The notes: a model not told the origin generated them from the sequence alone. A DNA stretch of 64,000 nt from Pseudomonas lini (GCF_964063345.1 NZ_OZ061318.1:3720001-3784000); one strand, 5' to 3'. Positions 9,001 through 21,177 are shown, counted from the first letter of the stretch. A program made the numbers and translations.

Positions 9001-9790
9001 CTTCGGCGAGCTCCTTAATAAAGTAATGGTGCAAATAATCATTGAGCTTGCGCGAGGCCTGGGGCGCGGGCCCCTGCGTAGCGAAGGCCTGTGGGTCTAT
9101 ATCGGCCCCGACACGAAAACTGAAGTGCACGCGGCGTTTGGGAATCCGATACCAGGGTTCGGCCTTGGTCAGTGTGGTCGGGCTGACCTTGATGATCACC
9201 GGGGTGAGGATTCTCGCACCGCGCAGGGCGATTGCCGCGCCCCCCCGATGAAAGGCCGGCGGTTTACCGGGTTGGGTGCGGGTGCCCTCGGGGAAAATGA
9301 TCAGGGTCTGACCGCTTTTCAGTGCGTCGGCAGCGGCGTCGAGCATGTCCATGCTGCCGTCGTTGCTGATGTAATCGGTGCGGCGTAGCGGGCCGCGGGT
9401 GAACGGATTTTCCCAGAGGCTTTTCTTGACCACGCAGTTGGCGTGGCCCACCAGGCCGATCAAAAACACCACATCGATCAGCGAGGGGTGATTGGCGACG
9501 ATCATCTGACCTGGCCGTCCGAGTTTTTCCGCCCCCTGAATGTCATAGGTCAGCACGCCAGTGCGAGCCATGAATCGGATGAAAAACCAGAAACACCGGC
9601 TGACGGTCTGTCGTGCCCGCTGACGGTGGGCCTGGTTGTCTCCCGGCAGGCAGTTCAACAGCGGGAACACCACCAGTCGCAGGCAAAGCCCGCCCAACCC
9701 GAACAGGGTGAAGCTTGCGGCAGTGGCCAGCAGACGCCAGTAATAAGCGTCGCGGTTTTTATCGGTTACGGGTTGCGTTGCCAGGTCCAT
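8981..9790 (-). CDS. PlsC-like lysophospholipid acyltransferase, aryl-polyene cluster
   Basis: The 269-residue protein has an N-terminal membrane segment (ATAASFTLFGLGGLCLRLVV) and the PlsC/AGPAT catalytic motif NHPSLID (HX4D), with the substrate motif FPEGTRTQPG further on. It is predicted to acylate a glycerol-type or other lipid anchor in the inner membrane. The start MDLATQPV at 9790 lies inside the last 25 bp of the chain-length factor gene. The longer frame to 9916 is a shadow of that gene. Confidence 0.88.
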   Translation of the reverse strand: MDLATQPVTDKNRDAYYWRLLATAASFTLFGLGGLCLRLVVFPLLNCLPGDNQAHRQRARQTVSRCFWFFIRFMARTGVLTYDIQGAEKLGRPGQMIVANHPSLIDVVFLIGLVGHANCVVKKSLWENPFTRGPLRRTDYISNDGSMDMLDAAADALKSGQTLIIFPEGTRTQPGKPPAFHRGGAAIALRGARILTPVIIKVSPTTLTKAEPWYRIPKRRVHFSFRVGADIDPQAFATQGPAPQASRKLNDYLHHYFIKELAEDERSAP

Positions 9791-10491
9791 AGACGATTTT
9801 TCCAGGCATGTTGGCAGGTGGTCTGCTGGCTGAGCAGGGTACGCAACAGATTCAGGGCATGAGGCCAGTGGGGTTTGGACAACGCTTGTGAGGTGCTGTT
9901 CAGCGACAGCTGCCACTGATTGCCGGGCGTAATCAGCAGGCCGACCGCGTAAGGGAATGGCACGTCGTCGATCCAGGCCGAGTAGGCCGCGGGCGGTTGC
10001 TCTTCAGTCACTACCAGCAGTACCGCAGGCGCTCCTTCCTCAAGCAATGCCGCCGCCTCTAGCATGCCGTGTTCAAGGCCATCGCCAGCTGCGGCGAGGG
10101 CGGTCATCTCGCTGGTTTCACCACGCATGATCGACCACAGGCCAATGACCGCATTGTGCACCGACAGGCTGAACTGGGTGGGCGACAACGGTTGGTCAGT
10201 CGCCAGATCGCTGAGAATTTCGAAAGTGCGTGGAGTTTCGCCGTGGCGCGAAATAAAGACCAACGGCAGGTCCTGGCGACCATCGGCCAAAGGCCAGCCG
10301 ACACTAAACGCCATCCGCGCCAGACGGCTGAGTCGCCGACGCTGCATGGCCGGCAGAAACGATACATCGGGGGCGGCATCGCTAGGCTCGAGCACGACCG
10401 GTTGTCGGCTCCAGGCCTGCCAATCATCCACGCTTTCAAGCCCAGGGGCCCACGCGCGCCATTGGGCGATGTTGAAGTTGATCACAGACAT
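9766..10491 (-). CDS. Beta-ketoacyl synthase chain-length factor
   Basis: The 241-residue protein resembles the thiolase-fold half-size ketosynthase-like subunits of aryl-polyene clusters (FLPAMQRRRLSRLARMAFS, SLSVHNAVIGLWSIMRGE, AALLEEGAPAVLLVVTEE). The position where an active ketosynthase would have Cys reads SVHNAV, so it is probably non-catalytic and partners a true ketosynthase to set chain length. It is the first gene of the operon in this window. A GGGGCGGG purine-rich stretch precedes ATG 10489-10491. Confidence 0.85.
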   Translation of the reverse strand: MSVINFNIAQWRAWAPGLESVDDWQAWSRQPVVLEPSDAAPDVSFLPAMQRRRLSRLARMAFSVGWPLADGRQDLPLVFISRHGETPRTFEILSDLATDQPLSPTQFSLSVHNAVIGLWSIMRGETSEMTALAAAGDGLEHGMLEAAALLEEGAPAVLLVVTEEQPPAAYSAWIDDVPFPYAVGLLITPGNQWQLSLNSTSQALSKPHWPHALNLLRTLLSQQTTCQHAWKNRLWTWQRNP

Positions 10492-10848
10492 TCATCCCGC
10501 CCCTGCGGGGCTTCCTTGACCGCGGCAAGTCGCAAAAAACGCGGCTGACCTTACGTGGCGCTTAACGCCGAGTGGCGCGCATTATCCCGGTGCGGCGGGC
10601 GTGTAGCAAATGCTGGTTACATTTTGCGCAACGAAATGTACCGTCTGGTTCGCGAAAAAACTGTCGTTTGGCCATTATCCACGTTGCAGCGGACATGTCT
10701 GTCAGCTCTATCGGCTATCGATGGGCAAGTTGGCGGCTTTTCCGCCGGATTTTTTCCAATGACTGTGTAGTCCCGATGCCGGCGAGGTAGCTAAGCAGCG
10801 CCGTGGACTACTACACTCGGTCATTCTTTGATACACGGAGGTTTTGAC
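10492..10848. promoter_or_regulatory. Divergent promoter region between polyene operon and parA-like gene
   Basis: These 357 bp hold no credible gene. Two dyads are visible: TACATTT at 10618-10624 facing AAATGTA at 10634-10640, and GTGTAGTCC at 10765-10773 facing GGACTAC at 10805-10811 shortly before the parA-like start. Either could be a regulator site. I could not fix -35/-10 boxes. Confidence 0.45.
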
Positions 10849-11619
10849 ATGCGGCGCGTGGTGTTCAATCAGAAAGGTGGCGTGGGCAAGTCAAGCATTG
10901 CCTGTAATCTGGCGGCGGTCAGCGCCAGCGAAGGCTATCGCACGTTGTTGGTGGATCTCGATGCTCAGGCCAACTCCACTCAATACCTGACGGGACTTAC
11001 CGGCGATGATATCCCGATGGGGATCGCTGACTTCTTCAAGCAGACTCTGTCCTCGGGTCCGTTCTCGAAGAAAAACCAGGTCGACATCTACGAAACCCCA
11101 TTCGACAACCTTCACGTCGTCACCGCCACCGCCGAGCTGGCTGATTTGCAGCCCAAGCTTGAGGCCAAGCACAAGATCAACAAGCTGCGCAAATTGCTCG
11201 AGGAGCTGGACGGCGATTACGACCGAATCTACCTCGATACGCCGCCAGCACTGAATTTCTATGCCGTCTCGGCCTTGATCGCCGCTGATCGTGTGCTGAT
11301 TCCCTTCGACTGCGACAGTTTCTCGCGCCAGGCGCTGTATGGCCTGTTGGCGGAAATCGAAGAATTGAAGGAGGACCACAACGAAGGGCTGGAAGTTGAA
11401 GGCATCGTCGTCAACCAGTTCCAGGCCCGCGCCAGTTTGCCTCAGCAAATCCTCGACGAACTGATCGCCGAGGGCCTGCCGGTGTTGCCAGTGTACCTGG
11501 CCAGTTCGGTGCGCATGCGCGAATCCCACCAGGCCAACACGCCGCTGATCCACCTCGACCCGCGGCATAAACTGACCCAGCAGTTCGTCGACCTGCACAA
11601 TCTGTTGGAAAATGCCTGA
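10849..11619 (+). CDS. ParA/MinD-type ATPase, orphan
   Basis: The 256-residue protein has the deviant Walker A box [11 protein letters not shown] at the N-terminus, [10 protein letters not shown] (A'), and a Walker B-type YLDTPPAL. These are typical of ParA ATPases that position DNA or protein cargo. No parB or cargo gene is adjacent: the neighbours are the divergent polyene operon and trxC on the opposite strand. The start at 10849 follows a good SD (ACGGAGG); a frame 7 codons longer begins before that SD and is rejected. Small orphan ParAs often place cellular complexes, but no partner can be named from sequence. Confidence 0.85.
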   Translation: MRRVVFNQKGGVGKSSIACNLAAVSASEGYRTLLVDLDAQANSTQYLTGLTGDDIPMGIADFFKQTLSSGPFSKKNQVDIYETPFDNLHVVTATAELADLQPKLEAKHKINKLRKLLEELDGDYDRIYLDTPPALNFYAVSALIAADRVLIPFDCDSFSRQALYGLLAEIEELKEDHNEGLEVEGIVVNQFQARASLPQQILDELIAEGLPVLPVYLASSVRMRESHQANTPLIHLDPRHKLTQQFVDLHNLLENA

Positions 11620-11643
11620 TTCCTGTAAACAACACCGAACCAC

Positions 11644-11748
11644 TGTGGGAGCGAGCCTGCTCGCGAAAGCGGAAGTCCAGTCAACAGAGATGTTGAATGC
11701 GAAGCCCTCTTCGCGAGCAGGTCGAATCGTCGCACCGTCGCTCCCACA
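11644..11748. repeat. REP pair, partly degenerate
   Basis: TGTGGGAGCGAGCCTGCTCGCG at the left faces a diverged copy on the right whose CGCGAGCAGG and GCTCCCACA halves are split by an extra segment. It lies between convergent genes (parA-like and trxC), where such hairpins may also end transcription. Confidence 0.8.
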
Positions 11749-11764
11749 TTTATTTGTGGTGGCT

Positions 11765-12199
11765 CTAAATCCCTTGGCTACGCAACCAGCTCATCAATTG
11801 CGGTAACGGGAAGGCTCCGCTCTGGCGAGCCACTTCCCGGCCATTCTTGAACAGAATCAGGCTCGGGATCGAGCGAATCCCCAATTGCGCCGACAACTGC
11901 TGATTCGCCTCGCTGTCCAGCTTGGCCAGCCGACATTTGCCCGCCAACTGCCCCGCCGCCTGCTCGAACACCGGCGCAAACGACTTGCACGGCCCGCACC
12001 AGTCCGCCCACACGTCCACCAGCAACGGCAGGTCGCCCTTGATCTGACTGGCGTAATCGCCTTGCTTCAATTCGAACGGCTTGTTGAGCAGGACTTCGGC
12101 CTTGCAGCGGCCGCATTTTGGATGGTCGTCGAGGCGTTCGGCGGGGATGCGGTTAAGGCCGTTGCAGTGGGGGCAGGGGATGAGGAGTGGGTCAGGCAT
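11765..12199 (-). CDS. trxC: Thioredoxin 2 (zinc-binding thioredoxin)
   Basis: The 144-residue protein has the N-terminal zinc-ribbon cysteines typical of TrxC (CPHCNGLNRI and PKCGRC), followed by a thioredoxin domain with active site WADWCGPCKSF and the cis-Pro loop RSIPSLILFKNG. It reduces disulfides in the cytoplasm and is often oxidative-stress linked. The start MPDPLLIPC at 12199 gives the usual length; a longer frame adds an unrelated N-terminus. It lies downstream of selO, with 157 bp between. Confidence 0.95.
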   Translation of the reverse strand: MPDPLLIPCPHCNGLNRIPAERLDDHPKCGRCKAEVLLNKPFELKQGDYASQIKGDLPLLVDVWADWCGPCKSFAPVFEQAAGQLAGKCRLAKLDSEANQQLSAQLGIRSIPSLILFKNGREVARQSGAFPLPQLMSWLRSQGI

Positions 12200-12356
12200 G
12201 ATCGGGTTCCGGATGAGTAGGCAATCTATGGCACTGATCTGGAGTCGGAAATGATGTTTATCAAGGCAGAAGTTTGTAGGCAATAACCTTCCTTGGTTAG
12301 AGATACACCCTACGAGTGCTGGTGTCCCTGACGGATCAATTCAGTGTTGTTAAGTC

Positions 12357-13855
<1,499 letters not shown>

Positions 13856-13868
13856 AGGGATAGACCGG

Positions 13869-16800
13869 TTAGTCGAGTTCGACCGGCGGAGGCTCTCGGT
13901 GCGATTTGCCATCGGGCAGCGGCACGATGGTTTTGGTTTCCGGCTCGACCGGCACCATCTTGTACTCCTGGCCGTGAAGGTTCTTGAGGTAGACCTCCAT
14001 TTGCCGGAACGAGATGTTGATCTTCTGCTTCTTGAACTCACGATTGATGAAGCGGTTAACCTCGTCGAGCACCGGGTTACGGTCGCCGAGGTCGCGCACA
14101 TGCATGCGCAATTCGTGATCAAGGGTGCTTTCGCCGAAGTTCAGGAAGTACACGTGGGGTTCCGGGTCCTTCAGCACGCGCGGGTTGTCGCGGGCTGCCT
14201 TGAGCAGCAGCTCTTTCACCAAGTCCAGGTCCGAGCCGTAGTCGACGCCGAGCTTGAGAGTCACTCGGGTGATGGTATCGGTCAGGGACCAGTTGATCAG
14301 TTGCCCGGTGATGAACGTCTTGTTCGGGACAATGATGTCCTTGCGGTCGAAGTCGGTGATGGTCGTGGCGCGGATGCGGATCTTGCTCACCGTGCCCGAC
14401 AGGTTGCCGATGGTGATGGTGTCGCCGATCCGCACCGGGCGTTCGAACAGGATCATGATGCCGGAGATGAAGTTGGCGAAGATCTCCTGCATCCCGAAAC
14501 CGAGACCGACCGACAGCGCTGCCACCAGCCATTGCAACTTGTCCCAGCTCACGCCGAGCGTGGACAGGGTCGAAACGAAACCGACGCCGGCAATCACATA
14601 GGACAGCAGCGTGGTCGTGGCGTAGGAGCTGCCCTGGGCCAGGTTCAGCTTCGACAGCACAAACACTTCCAGCAAGCCCGGCAGGTTGCGCGCCAGCGCG
14701 AAGGTAATGCCGATGATGATCAGCGCGCCGAGCATGTCGCCGATGCTGATAGGCACCATGCTCATGTTGGCGCCGGTGCCGCTGGTGTATTCGTAGAGGG
14801 TGATGTTGTCCAGGTACGAGAACACTGAAATCAGGTCCGACCAGACCCAATACAACGCCGCGATGAAACCGCCGAGCAAGGCCAGGCGGATCAGTCTCAG
14901 TGACTGTTCGTTGACCTTCTCGATGTCCAGGGTTGGCTCTTCGATCACCGCTTCACCGTCGCCGGCTTCTTTGGCGGCCTGGCGTTTGGCCAGGGCGCGT
15001 TGATAGGCCAGGCGCCGTGCGGCAACGCTGAGGCCGCGCACGAAGGTGGCCTCGATCACCAGCCAGAACATCAGCAAGTAAAGCGTGTTGATCAACCGGT
15101 CGCTGAGTTTCAGCGCGGTGTAGTAATAACCAAAGCACACGGCGACGAACAACGCGATTGGCAGGACAGTGAACATGACTCCCACGGCCTTGCGGAACAG
15201 CGAAGCATTCTGGTGGGTCGGGCTGCTGACCAGCAGGCGACTGAGCAGCCAGGCCATCAAGGCGTAGCAGGTCAGCACCACCGGCATGCCGAGCACGTCA
15301 TCGGCGAGCGCCGCCGGTTGCAGTTCAGCGACCGCCACCACGGTCACCAAGGCCATCACCACCAGCCCGAGCCGGCGAATCCAGCCCTGAAGGAATTCGA
15401 CCTGAGGTTTTTCCCAGCGGAAATGCAGTTCGGCCACGCCACCCGGTGCGAGGATGCGGTAGGCGGTGTAGAACACCAGCCAGGCCTGGGCCATTTGCAG
15501 CAGCGCCGCGCCCATATTGGCGTTCTGCCCGCGAGCGTCGATCTGCAAAGCCAGGCCGCACAAGGCCAGACCCAGGGATACCGGCATCGCCAGCAGGATG
15601 TTGATCAGAATCGCTTGCGGTGTGTGCCACTGGCTGTCGCGCTTGAAATGGCCGATGTCCAGGTGAACTTTGTTCAGGCGGGCATAGAGATTTTTGCGGC
15701 GCCACAGCAGCGCCCCGATCAGAAAGGCCAGCGGCAGGAACAGTAGCGGTCGCTGCGTCAGGCCATCGGTCAGTTCGCTCAGGCTTGAGGCCCAAGGCAA
15801 GGTGGTGACCTGACGTTCCAGGCGTTCCGGCACGCCGTGCATCCACTCAAGGTCCAGCGGTTTGTTGCTGGGAATCCAGAACATTTGCTCGTCGAGGGTC
15901 GCCCGCAGACTTTGCGCGGTGCTGAGCAGTTGCTTCTGGTTGAGTTGCAGCGTGATGGATTCGTTAAGCACCGCGTTCAGTTCGCGATACAAACGCTCCA
16001 GCAGGTCCGCGCGGGTGGTGGCCAGTTCCAGCAGGCTCTTGCGCAGTTGCGGGGTGACTTGCTCGGGCGGCTGAGTCGCCAGCAGGTTATCGACATAAGT
16101 TGTCGGGTTGCTGAGCAGTTCCCGTTGCTGGCTGACTTCGAACTGATACAGGCGAATGTCGGCGATCTGGTCGGCCAGATCGCGGTCGAGCTTGAGGCGC
16201 GGCAGGGCCTGTTTCTGTTTGTAGAGAATCTTGGAGAGCAGCAGGCTGCCCTTGAGCACGCTGATCTGTTCGTCCAGCGCCGAATCGCTCTGGGTCACGC
16301 TGTCCAGTTGCTGTTTGGTCTGCAGGTTCTGTTGGGTGACTTCGTTAAGACGGTCGGTGCTTTTAAGCAGGTAGTCGGAGAGCTTCAGGTTGGCCGCGCT
16401 TTCGGTAGCCAGCAGGCTGCTGCCGCCAGCCTTCTGCGCTTCGATGGATTGCTGGGTCACCGTTTCTTGCGACTGGGCCAGGCGTTTCTGGTTGATCAGG
16501 GTTTGCAGTTCCTGAATTTCCTGGTCCAGGCGCGCCGATTTTTCCGACAGCAAGTCATGCTGGCTGTTGCCCAAGTCCTGCAACTGGCTGTTGCCGGCCA
16601 GTTCCTGGCGACGCAACGGGATCAAGGCGTTCAGTGCCGCGAGTTCAGCGTTGAGCTGGTCGCGTTGCTCAGGGGTCAAGGTCTTGCCGCTGTCCTTGCC
16701 GATCTTGAGGATGTTGTTGATCTGCTGGATGCGCGTCTGGCTGGCAGATATTTCGGCCTGGGCGCGCTCGGGGCGGGTCTGGGCGGTGATGATCAGGCTG

Positions 16801-17219
16801 TTCGCTTCAGCCAGGGCTTTCTGCAGATCGCTTTGCTGGGTCGAGCGTTCGGTCAGCAATTGCTCAAGCTGCTGAATGGTCTCTTTGGTATAGCGTTGCG
16901 CCACCGGTACCACTTTGGTGGCCTTGAGACGGGTCAGCTCGCGCTGGTTCTCGATGTTCTGCCTTGGCGCGCTGGTCAACTGCTGCTTGAGATCGATCAG
17001 CTTCTGATCGTAATCACGCTGGTTGTTAAGCTGAGTGAGCGTGCTCTGCAGGACCGCTTGCAGGGCTTTTTGATCGGCTTCCGGCAGTTTGCGGTCGGCG
17101 ATCTTGTCCAGGCTCGCCTGCACGGCTTCGCTGGACGGCGGTTCGGCGGCTTGCAGCGTGCTGATGGAAAGACTCAAGCCCAGCAGGGCCATGATGAAAA
17201 AGGTGCGCAGAGTTGACAT
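13869..17219 (-). CDS. mscK: Large mechanosensitive channel, MscK (KefA) family
   Basis: The 1116-residue protein has a signal peptide (MSTLRTFFIMALLGLSLSIS), a long periplasmic coiled-coil region of Gln/Leu-rich helices (residues about 30-480) and a multi-span membrane block. The C-terminal MscS-like pore and cytoplasmic domain includes GLGFGMQEIFANFISGIMIL and VRIGDTITIGNLSGTV. It opens under membrane tension to release solutes. The start at 17219 is chosen because the frame upstream to 17375 lacks family character and overlaps the antiporter gene. It lies 34 bp after cvrA and 48 bp before selO, suggesting one transcript. Confidence 0.93.
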   Translation of the reverse strand: MSTLRTFFIMALLGLSLSISTLQAAEPPSSEAVQASLDKIADRKLPEADQKALQAVLQSTLTQLNNQRDYDQKLIDLKQQLTSAPRQNIENQRELTRLKATKVVPVAQRYTKETIQQLEQLLTERSTQQSDLQKALAEANSLIITAQTRPERAQAEISASQTRIQQINNILKIGKDSGKTLTPEQRDQLNAELAALNALIPLRRQELAGNSQLQDLGNSQHDLLSEKSARLDQEIQELQTLINQKRLAQSQETVTQQSIEAQKAGGSSLLATESAANLKLSDYLLKSTDRLNEVTQQNLQTKQQLDSVTQSDSALDEQISVLKGSLLLSKILYKQKQALPRLKLDRDLADQIADIRLYQFEVSQQRELLSNPTTYVDNLLATQPPEQVTPQLRKSLLELATTRADLLERLYRELNAVLNESITLQLNQKQLLSTAQSLRATLDEQMFWIPSNKPLDLEWMHGVPERLERQVTTLPWASSLSELTDGLTQRPLLFLPLAFLIGALLWRRKNLYARLNKVHLDIGHFKRDSQWHTPQAILINILLAMPVSLGLALCGLALQIDARGQNANMGAALLQMAQAWLVFYTAYRILAPGGVAELHFRWEKPQVEFLQGWIRRLGLVVMALVTVVAVAELQPAALADDVLGMPVVLTCYALMAWLLSRLLVSSPTHQNASLFRKAVGVMFTVLPIALFVAVCFGYYYTALKLSDRLINTLYLLMFWLVIEATFVRGLSVAARRLAYQRALAKRQAAKEAGDGEAVIEEPTLDIEKVNEQSLRLIRLALLGGFIAALYWVWSDLISVFSYLDNITLYEYTSGTGANMSMVPISIGDMLGALIIIGITFALARNLPGLLEVFVLSKLNLAQGSSYATTTLLSYVIAGVGFVSTLSTLGVSWDKLQWLVAALSVGLGFGMQEIFANFISGIMILFERPVRIGDTITIGNLSGTVSKIRIRATTITDFDRKDIIVPNKTFITGQLINWSLTDTITRVTLKLGVDYGSDLDLVKELLLKAARDNPRVLKDPEPHVYFLNFGESTLDHELRMHVRDLGDRNPVLDEVNRFINREFKKQKINISFRQMEVYLKNLHGQEYKMVPVEPETKTIVPLPDGKSHREPPPVELD

Positions 17220-17253
17220 AGAAACCGATCGAAAGCGAGACGAAGTGTGGAGT

Positions 17254-18996
17254 TTAGAGGAAGAGTCCGGGTCCGGGGCGACTTCCTTCGGGGAATCTGA
17301 CGCCCACTTTACCAATCTTGTTCCCTTCCATGACCGCGACGGTCCAGAGGGTGTTGTTCCATTCCACCTGGTCACCGACTACCGGCGCACCGCCCACTTT
17401 CTGGGCAATGAAGTGGCCCAGGGACATGTTCGGATCGATGCCTTCGACTTTCAACCCGTACAGGGCAGCAACCGCACCCAGCTGGGCGTCTCCTTCGAGT
17501 ACGAAGTCGCCGAAAAAGCGCAAATCCAGACCCCGCTGTGGTGCCTGACTGAAGAGTTTTCCGAGGGCCGGAAGGTTGTGTTCATGGCCGATGACGCAGA
17601 GCAAATCATCGACTTCGAGCACCGTACTACCCGACGGATGGAGCAGTTGTTGGCCACGAAACAGGGCTGCAATACGGGTGCCTTCGGGCATTTTCAGCTC
17701 GCGAAGAGGGGATCCAATGCACCATTTCTCGGCACCGAGGCGATACACGAACAGCTCCCACTCGCTGGTGACATGCACTTCCAGCGCAGAACGGGAGATC
17801 GGCAAGGGCTCCGGCGGGACCGTCACTTTCAAGAGCTTGGCAACCCAGGGCAGGCTTGTACCTTGCACCAGCAGCGAGACCAGCACGATAAAGAACGCCA
17901 GATTGAAGTAGAGCTGAGCATTGGGCAGCCCCGCCATCAGCGGGAACACCGCCAGAATGATCGGTACGGCACCGCGCAGGCCAACCCAGGAAATGAATGC
18001 CTTCTCGCGACCATGGAACGCTTTGAAGGGCAGCAGGCCGACCAGCACCGATAGCGGACGGGCAAACAGAATCATCCACAGCGCCAGGCCCAGCGCCGGC
18101 AAAGCAATCGGCAGCAGGTCATGGGGCGTAACCAACAGCCCCAGCACCAGGAACATGCCGATCTGGGCCAGCCAGGCCATGCCGTCGAGCATATGCAAAA
18201 TGCCATGGCGACTGCGGACCGGGCGGTTGCCGATCACCAGGCCGCACAGGTACACCGCCAAAAAGCCACTGCCGTGCAGGGCGTTGGTCAAGGCAAACAC
18301 GACCAGACCGCCAGCAATCATCAGAATCGGATAAAGACCGGTGGCCAGGTTGATACGGTTGACCAGTTGCAGCAGTAGCCAACCACCGCCGAGGCCGATC
18401 ACACCACCGATGCCGAACTCGCGCACCAAATGCACAAGCAGATTCCAGTGCAGGCCGGTCTCGCCGCTGGCGAGCATGTCGATCAGGGTCACGGTTAGGA
18501 ACACCGCCATCGGGTCGTTGCTGCCGGATTCGATCTCCAGGCTCGCGCTCACCCGTTCGTTCAGGCCCTTGCCGCCCAGCAGCGAGAACACGGCCGCGGC
18601 GTCGGTGGAGCCGACGATGGCGCCAATCAGCAAGCCCTGAATCATGTTCAGGTCGAACAGCCACGCCGCCGCCATCCCGGTCAGCCCGGTGGTGATCAAG
18701 ACTCCGACTGTGGCCAGCGACAATGCCGGCCATAACGCCACGCGAAAACTCGCCACCCGGGTGCGCAAGCCGCCGTCGAGCAGGATCACTGCCAGGGCGA
18801 GGTTGCCGACCAGATAAGCCGTTGGGTAGTTATCGAAAATAATGCCGGCACCGTCGACACCGGCCGACATGCCCACCGCGAGGATAATCACCAGAATCGG
18901 GATACCGAGGCGCGATGAAAGTGAGCTCACCAGAATGCTCGCACCTACCAGCAACGCGCCGATCAAGAACAGGCTGTTGATGGTCGTCGCATTCAA
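17254..18996 (-). CDS. cvrA: K+/H+ antiporter, NhaP2/CvrA family
   Basis: The 580-residue CPA1 antiporter has about 12 N-terminal membrane spans. Signature stretches are [31 protein letters not shown] and [16 protein letters not shown] (the Asp in SND is the transport-critical type), plus [18 protein letters not shown] cytoplasmic TrkA-C-type and CorC/HlyC-like tail follows (about residues 400-580). NhaP2 relatives expel K+ in exchange for H+ and aid osmotic adaptation, which fits its co-transcription with a mechanosensitive channel. Confidence 0.92.
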   Translation of the reverse strand: MNATTINSLFLIGALLVGASILVSSLSSRLGIPILVIILAVGMSAGVDGAGIIFDNYPTAYLVGNLALAVILLDGGLRTRVASFRVALWPALSLATVGVLITTGLTGMAAAWLFDLNMIQGLLIGAIVGSTDAAAVFSLLGGKGLNERVSASLEIESGSNDPMAVFLTVTLIDMLASGETGLHWNLLVHLVREFGIGGVIGLGGGWLLLQLVNRINLATGLYPILMIAGGLVVFALTNALHGSGFLAVYLCGLVIGNRPVRSRHGILHMLDGMAWLAQIGMFLVLGLLVTPHDLLPIALPALGLALWMILFARPLSVLVGLLPFKAFHGREKAFISWVGLRGAVPIILAVFPLMAGLPNAQLYFNLAFFIVLVSLLVQGTSLPWVAKLLKVTVPPEPLPISRSALEVHVTSEWELFVYRLGAEKWCIGSPLRELKMPEGTRIAALFRGQQLLHPSGSTVLEVDDLLCVIGHEHNLPALGKLFSQAPQRGLDLRFFGDFVLEGDAQLGAVAALYGLKVEGIDPNMSLGHFIAQKVGGAPVVGDQVEWNNTLWTVAVMEGNKIGKVGVRFPEGSRPGPGLFL

Positions 18997-19131
18997 AGGC
19001 AGTACTCCAGAAAGCTAAAGGCGGGCACAAACTGACCATGCAGTCTGCGTGCCAGCGATTCTAACCTGTTGAAATGTGATGCTGTCAAAAAGCTTTTTAC
19101 GATGTACATCCGCTCGAGCTGGGTGAGACCA

Positions 19132-19262
19132 CTGTGGCGAGGGAGCTTGCTCCCGCTGGGTCGCGTAGCGACCCCAAACCGACGCTGCGGTGTGTCAGTT
19201 TCAGCGCGTGGGCCAATTGCGACTGCTGCGCAGCCGAGCGGGAGCAAGCTCCCTCGCCACAG
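19132..19262. repeat. REP pair (GTGGCGAGGGAGCTTGCTCCC type)
   Basis: An inverted pair of REP units about 75 bp apart lies between the start of the antiporter gene and the stop of the chemoreceptor gene, in a 280-bp gap that otherwise shows nothing. Confidence 0.9.
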
Positions 19263-19276
19263 TGGTGGTGTAGCCG

Positions 19277-20902
19277 TTACAGGCTAAACCGCCCAACCAT
19301 GTTGTTCAGGTCCAGCGCCAGTCGCGACAGCTCGTTGCTGGCCGCGCTCGTCTGGTTGGCACCGGTGGCCGATTGCACCGACAGGTCACGAATGTTCACC
19401 AGATTGCGGTCTACTTCACGGGCCACTTGCGCCTGTTCTTCGGCGGCACTGGCGATCACCAGGTTGCGTTCGTTGATTTCGACGATGGCGCTGTTGATGG
19501 TGTCCAGCGACATGCCTGCACCACGGGCGATGTTCAAGGTCGATTCAGCGCGCTCGGTGCTGTTGCGCATCGAATCCACGGCGTGTTCGGTGCCGCTCTG
19601 GATGCTGCCAATCATGCGCTCGATTTCGCTGGTCGACTGTTGAGTGCGATGGGCCAGGGCACGCACTTCGTCGGCGACCACCGCAAAACCACGACCGGCT
19701 TCACCGGCACGGGCCGCTTCGATGGCGGCGTTCAACGCCAACAGATTGGTCTGGTCCGCCAGGCCGCGAATCACGTCCAGCACTTTGCCGATGTCTCGCG
19801 ACTCGTTGGCTAGATCACCGATCAGGCTGGCGGTGCTCTGTACGTCGGCGCTCATGCGCTCGATGGCGCTCACGGTTTCCTGAACCAGGTCACGCCCGTC
19901 GCCCGCCGAGGAGGTGGCGTTTTTCGAGGCTTCGGAGGTGCTCACGGCGTTGCGGGCGACTTCTTCCACGGCGCTGGTCATTTCATTGACAGCGGTGGCG
20001 GCCTGTTCGATTTCGTTATTTTGCTGAGTCAGGCCACGAGCGCTTTCGTCGGTGACGCTGTTGAGTTCTTCCGCGGCAGATGCCAGTTGCGTGGCCGAAC
20101 CGGAAATCCGTTGCAGGGTATCGCGCAGTTTTTCCTGCATCTTCGCCATCGCGGCGAGCAGACGACCGGCTTCATCTTCGCCATCGACGGTGATCGGCCG
20201 CGTCAGGTTACCTTCGGCGATTTCTTCAGCCGCGCTCAAGGCGTTGGCGATCGGCTTGGTGATGCTGTTAGTCAGCAGCCAGGCGAACAGCAGGGTCAGG
20301 CCGGTCGCGATGACCAGCAGGGTCACCACCAGGTTGAAGGCTGACGAGTACTGGTCGGTAGCTTGCTGGTTGGCGCTGTCGGCCTGCTGGGTGTTGATCT
20401 CCAGCAAGCGGTTGAGCACGGTGTTGATGGCTTCAGAGTTGTTCAGCAAATCGGTGTTGACCAGTGTGCGCAGTTCGTCGACCTGATTGTTGCGCGACAG
20501 GCTCTTCATCCGGTCTTCGATCTGGCGGTACTGACCCAGTAACTGCACATACTGATCATAGGTTGCACGTTCCTGCGGGCTGGCGATCAGTTTTTCATAG
20601 GAGGTCTGAGCCGCTCGAATCTGCTGGTTACGGGTTTCCAGCAGGTCCATGGTTTTCTGCTGGACGTCCGGCTCGCGATTCACCAACAGGCGATAAGCCA
20701 GGACACGCAGGCGCAGGGTCAGTTGAGTGAACTCGTCGAGGCTTTTGATGCTCGGTACGCTGTTCGAGGTGATCTCCTCGGCGGCGCCGCGAATCTTGCT
20801 CATCTGGTTCAGGGCGAACACCCCCAGGATCAGCATCATGGCGCCAATCAGGGTGAAGCCGAGGAACGCCCGCGGTGCGATATTCATATTACGTAGGGAC
20901 AT
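19277..20902 (-). CDS. Methyl-accepting chemotaxis protein (four-helix-bundle sensor)
   Basis: The 541-residue receptor has TM1 ([19 protein letters not shown]), a helical periplasmic sensor (about residues 35-190), TM2 ([20 protein letters not shown]), a HAMP domain, and a signalling domain with the conserved tip [19 protein letters not shown] and [15 protein letters not shown]. The ligand is unknown. The start [16 protein letters not shown] matches the usual Pseudomonas form; a frame 22 codons longer is possible but lacks an SD. There is no C-terminal CheR-docking pentapeptide. Confidence 0.93.
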   Translation of the reverse strand: MSLRNMNIAPRAFLGFTLIGAMMLILGVFALNQMSKIRGAAEEITSNSVPSIKSLDEFTQLTLRLRVLAYRLLVNREPDVQQKTMDLLETRNQQIRAAQTSYEKLIASPQERATYDQYVQLLGQYRQIEDRMKSLSRNNQVDELRTLVNTDLLNNSEAINTVLNRLLEINTQQADSANQQATDQYSSAFNLVVTLLVIATGLTLLFAWLLTNSITKPIANALSAAEEIAEGNLTRPITVDGEDEAGRLLAAMAKMQEKLRDTLQRISGSATQLASAAEELNSVTDESARGLTQQNNEIEQAATAVNEMTSAVEEVARNAVSTSEASKNATSSAGDGRDLVQETVSAIERMSADVQSTASLIGDLANESRDIGKVLDVIRGLADQTNLLALNAAIEAARAGEAGRGFAVVADEVRALAHRTQQSTSEIERMIGSIQSGTEHAVDSMRNSTERAESTLNIARGAGMSLDTINSAIVEINERNLVIASAAEEQAQVAREVDRNLVNIRDLSVQSATGANQTSAASNELSRLALDLNNMVGRFSL

Positions 20903-21177
20903 GGTGTTCACCGAAAAAAGCGCATTCGTGCGGCGCTGAGACTGTTGTATGGATGACTTATCGGTCATACGACTAAAGTCTTGAGGCGCTGCGCGTTTTT
21001 GTCGCAGAAGGGCCGCGGCGACGAAGTGCAGGAACCAGATCCGCCAAACACAGTCTTTAAAGCTCGCGAGGAAGGTCGCCCGCCAGCAAAATCAAGGCCT
21101 TGCGCCCGAATAACCCTGGCGTCAGTGGTGACTTTTCTTTATCGTACGCGCCCTTTGAAAATGCCCGGAAAATCAAA
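20903..21177. other. Divergent intergenic region, no gene seen
   Basis: The 275-bp stretch between the divergent chemoreceptor and zapB-like genes contains neither an open frame worth calling nor REP units. It must hold promoters for both genes, which I could not place. Confidence 0.4.

Noticed and set aside
20903..20968. Longer start for the four-helix-bundle chemoreceptor
   Set aside because: The extension lacks an SD and the downstream [16 protein letters not shown] start is typical for the family.
21000..21177. Possible 6S RNA next to zapA
   Set aside because: The sequence here and after zapA shows no 6S-like long imperfect hairpin, and the gap after zapA is only 100 bp.
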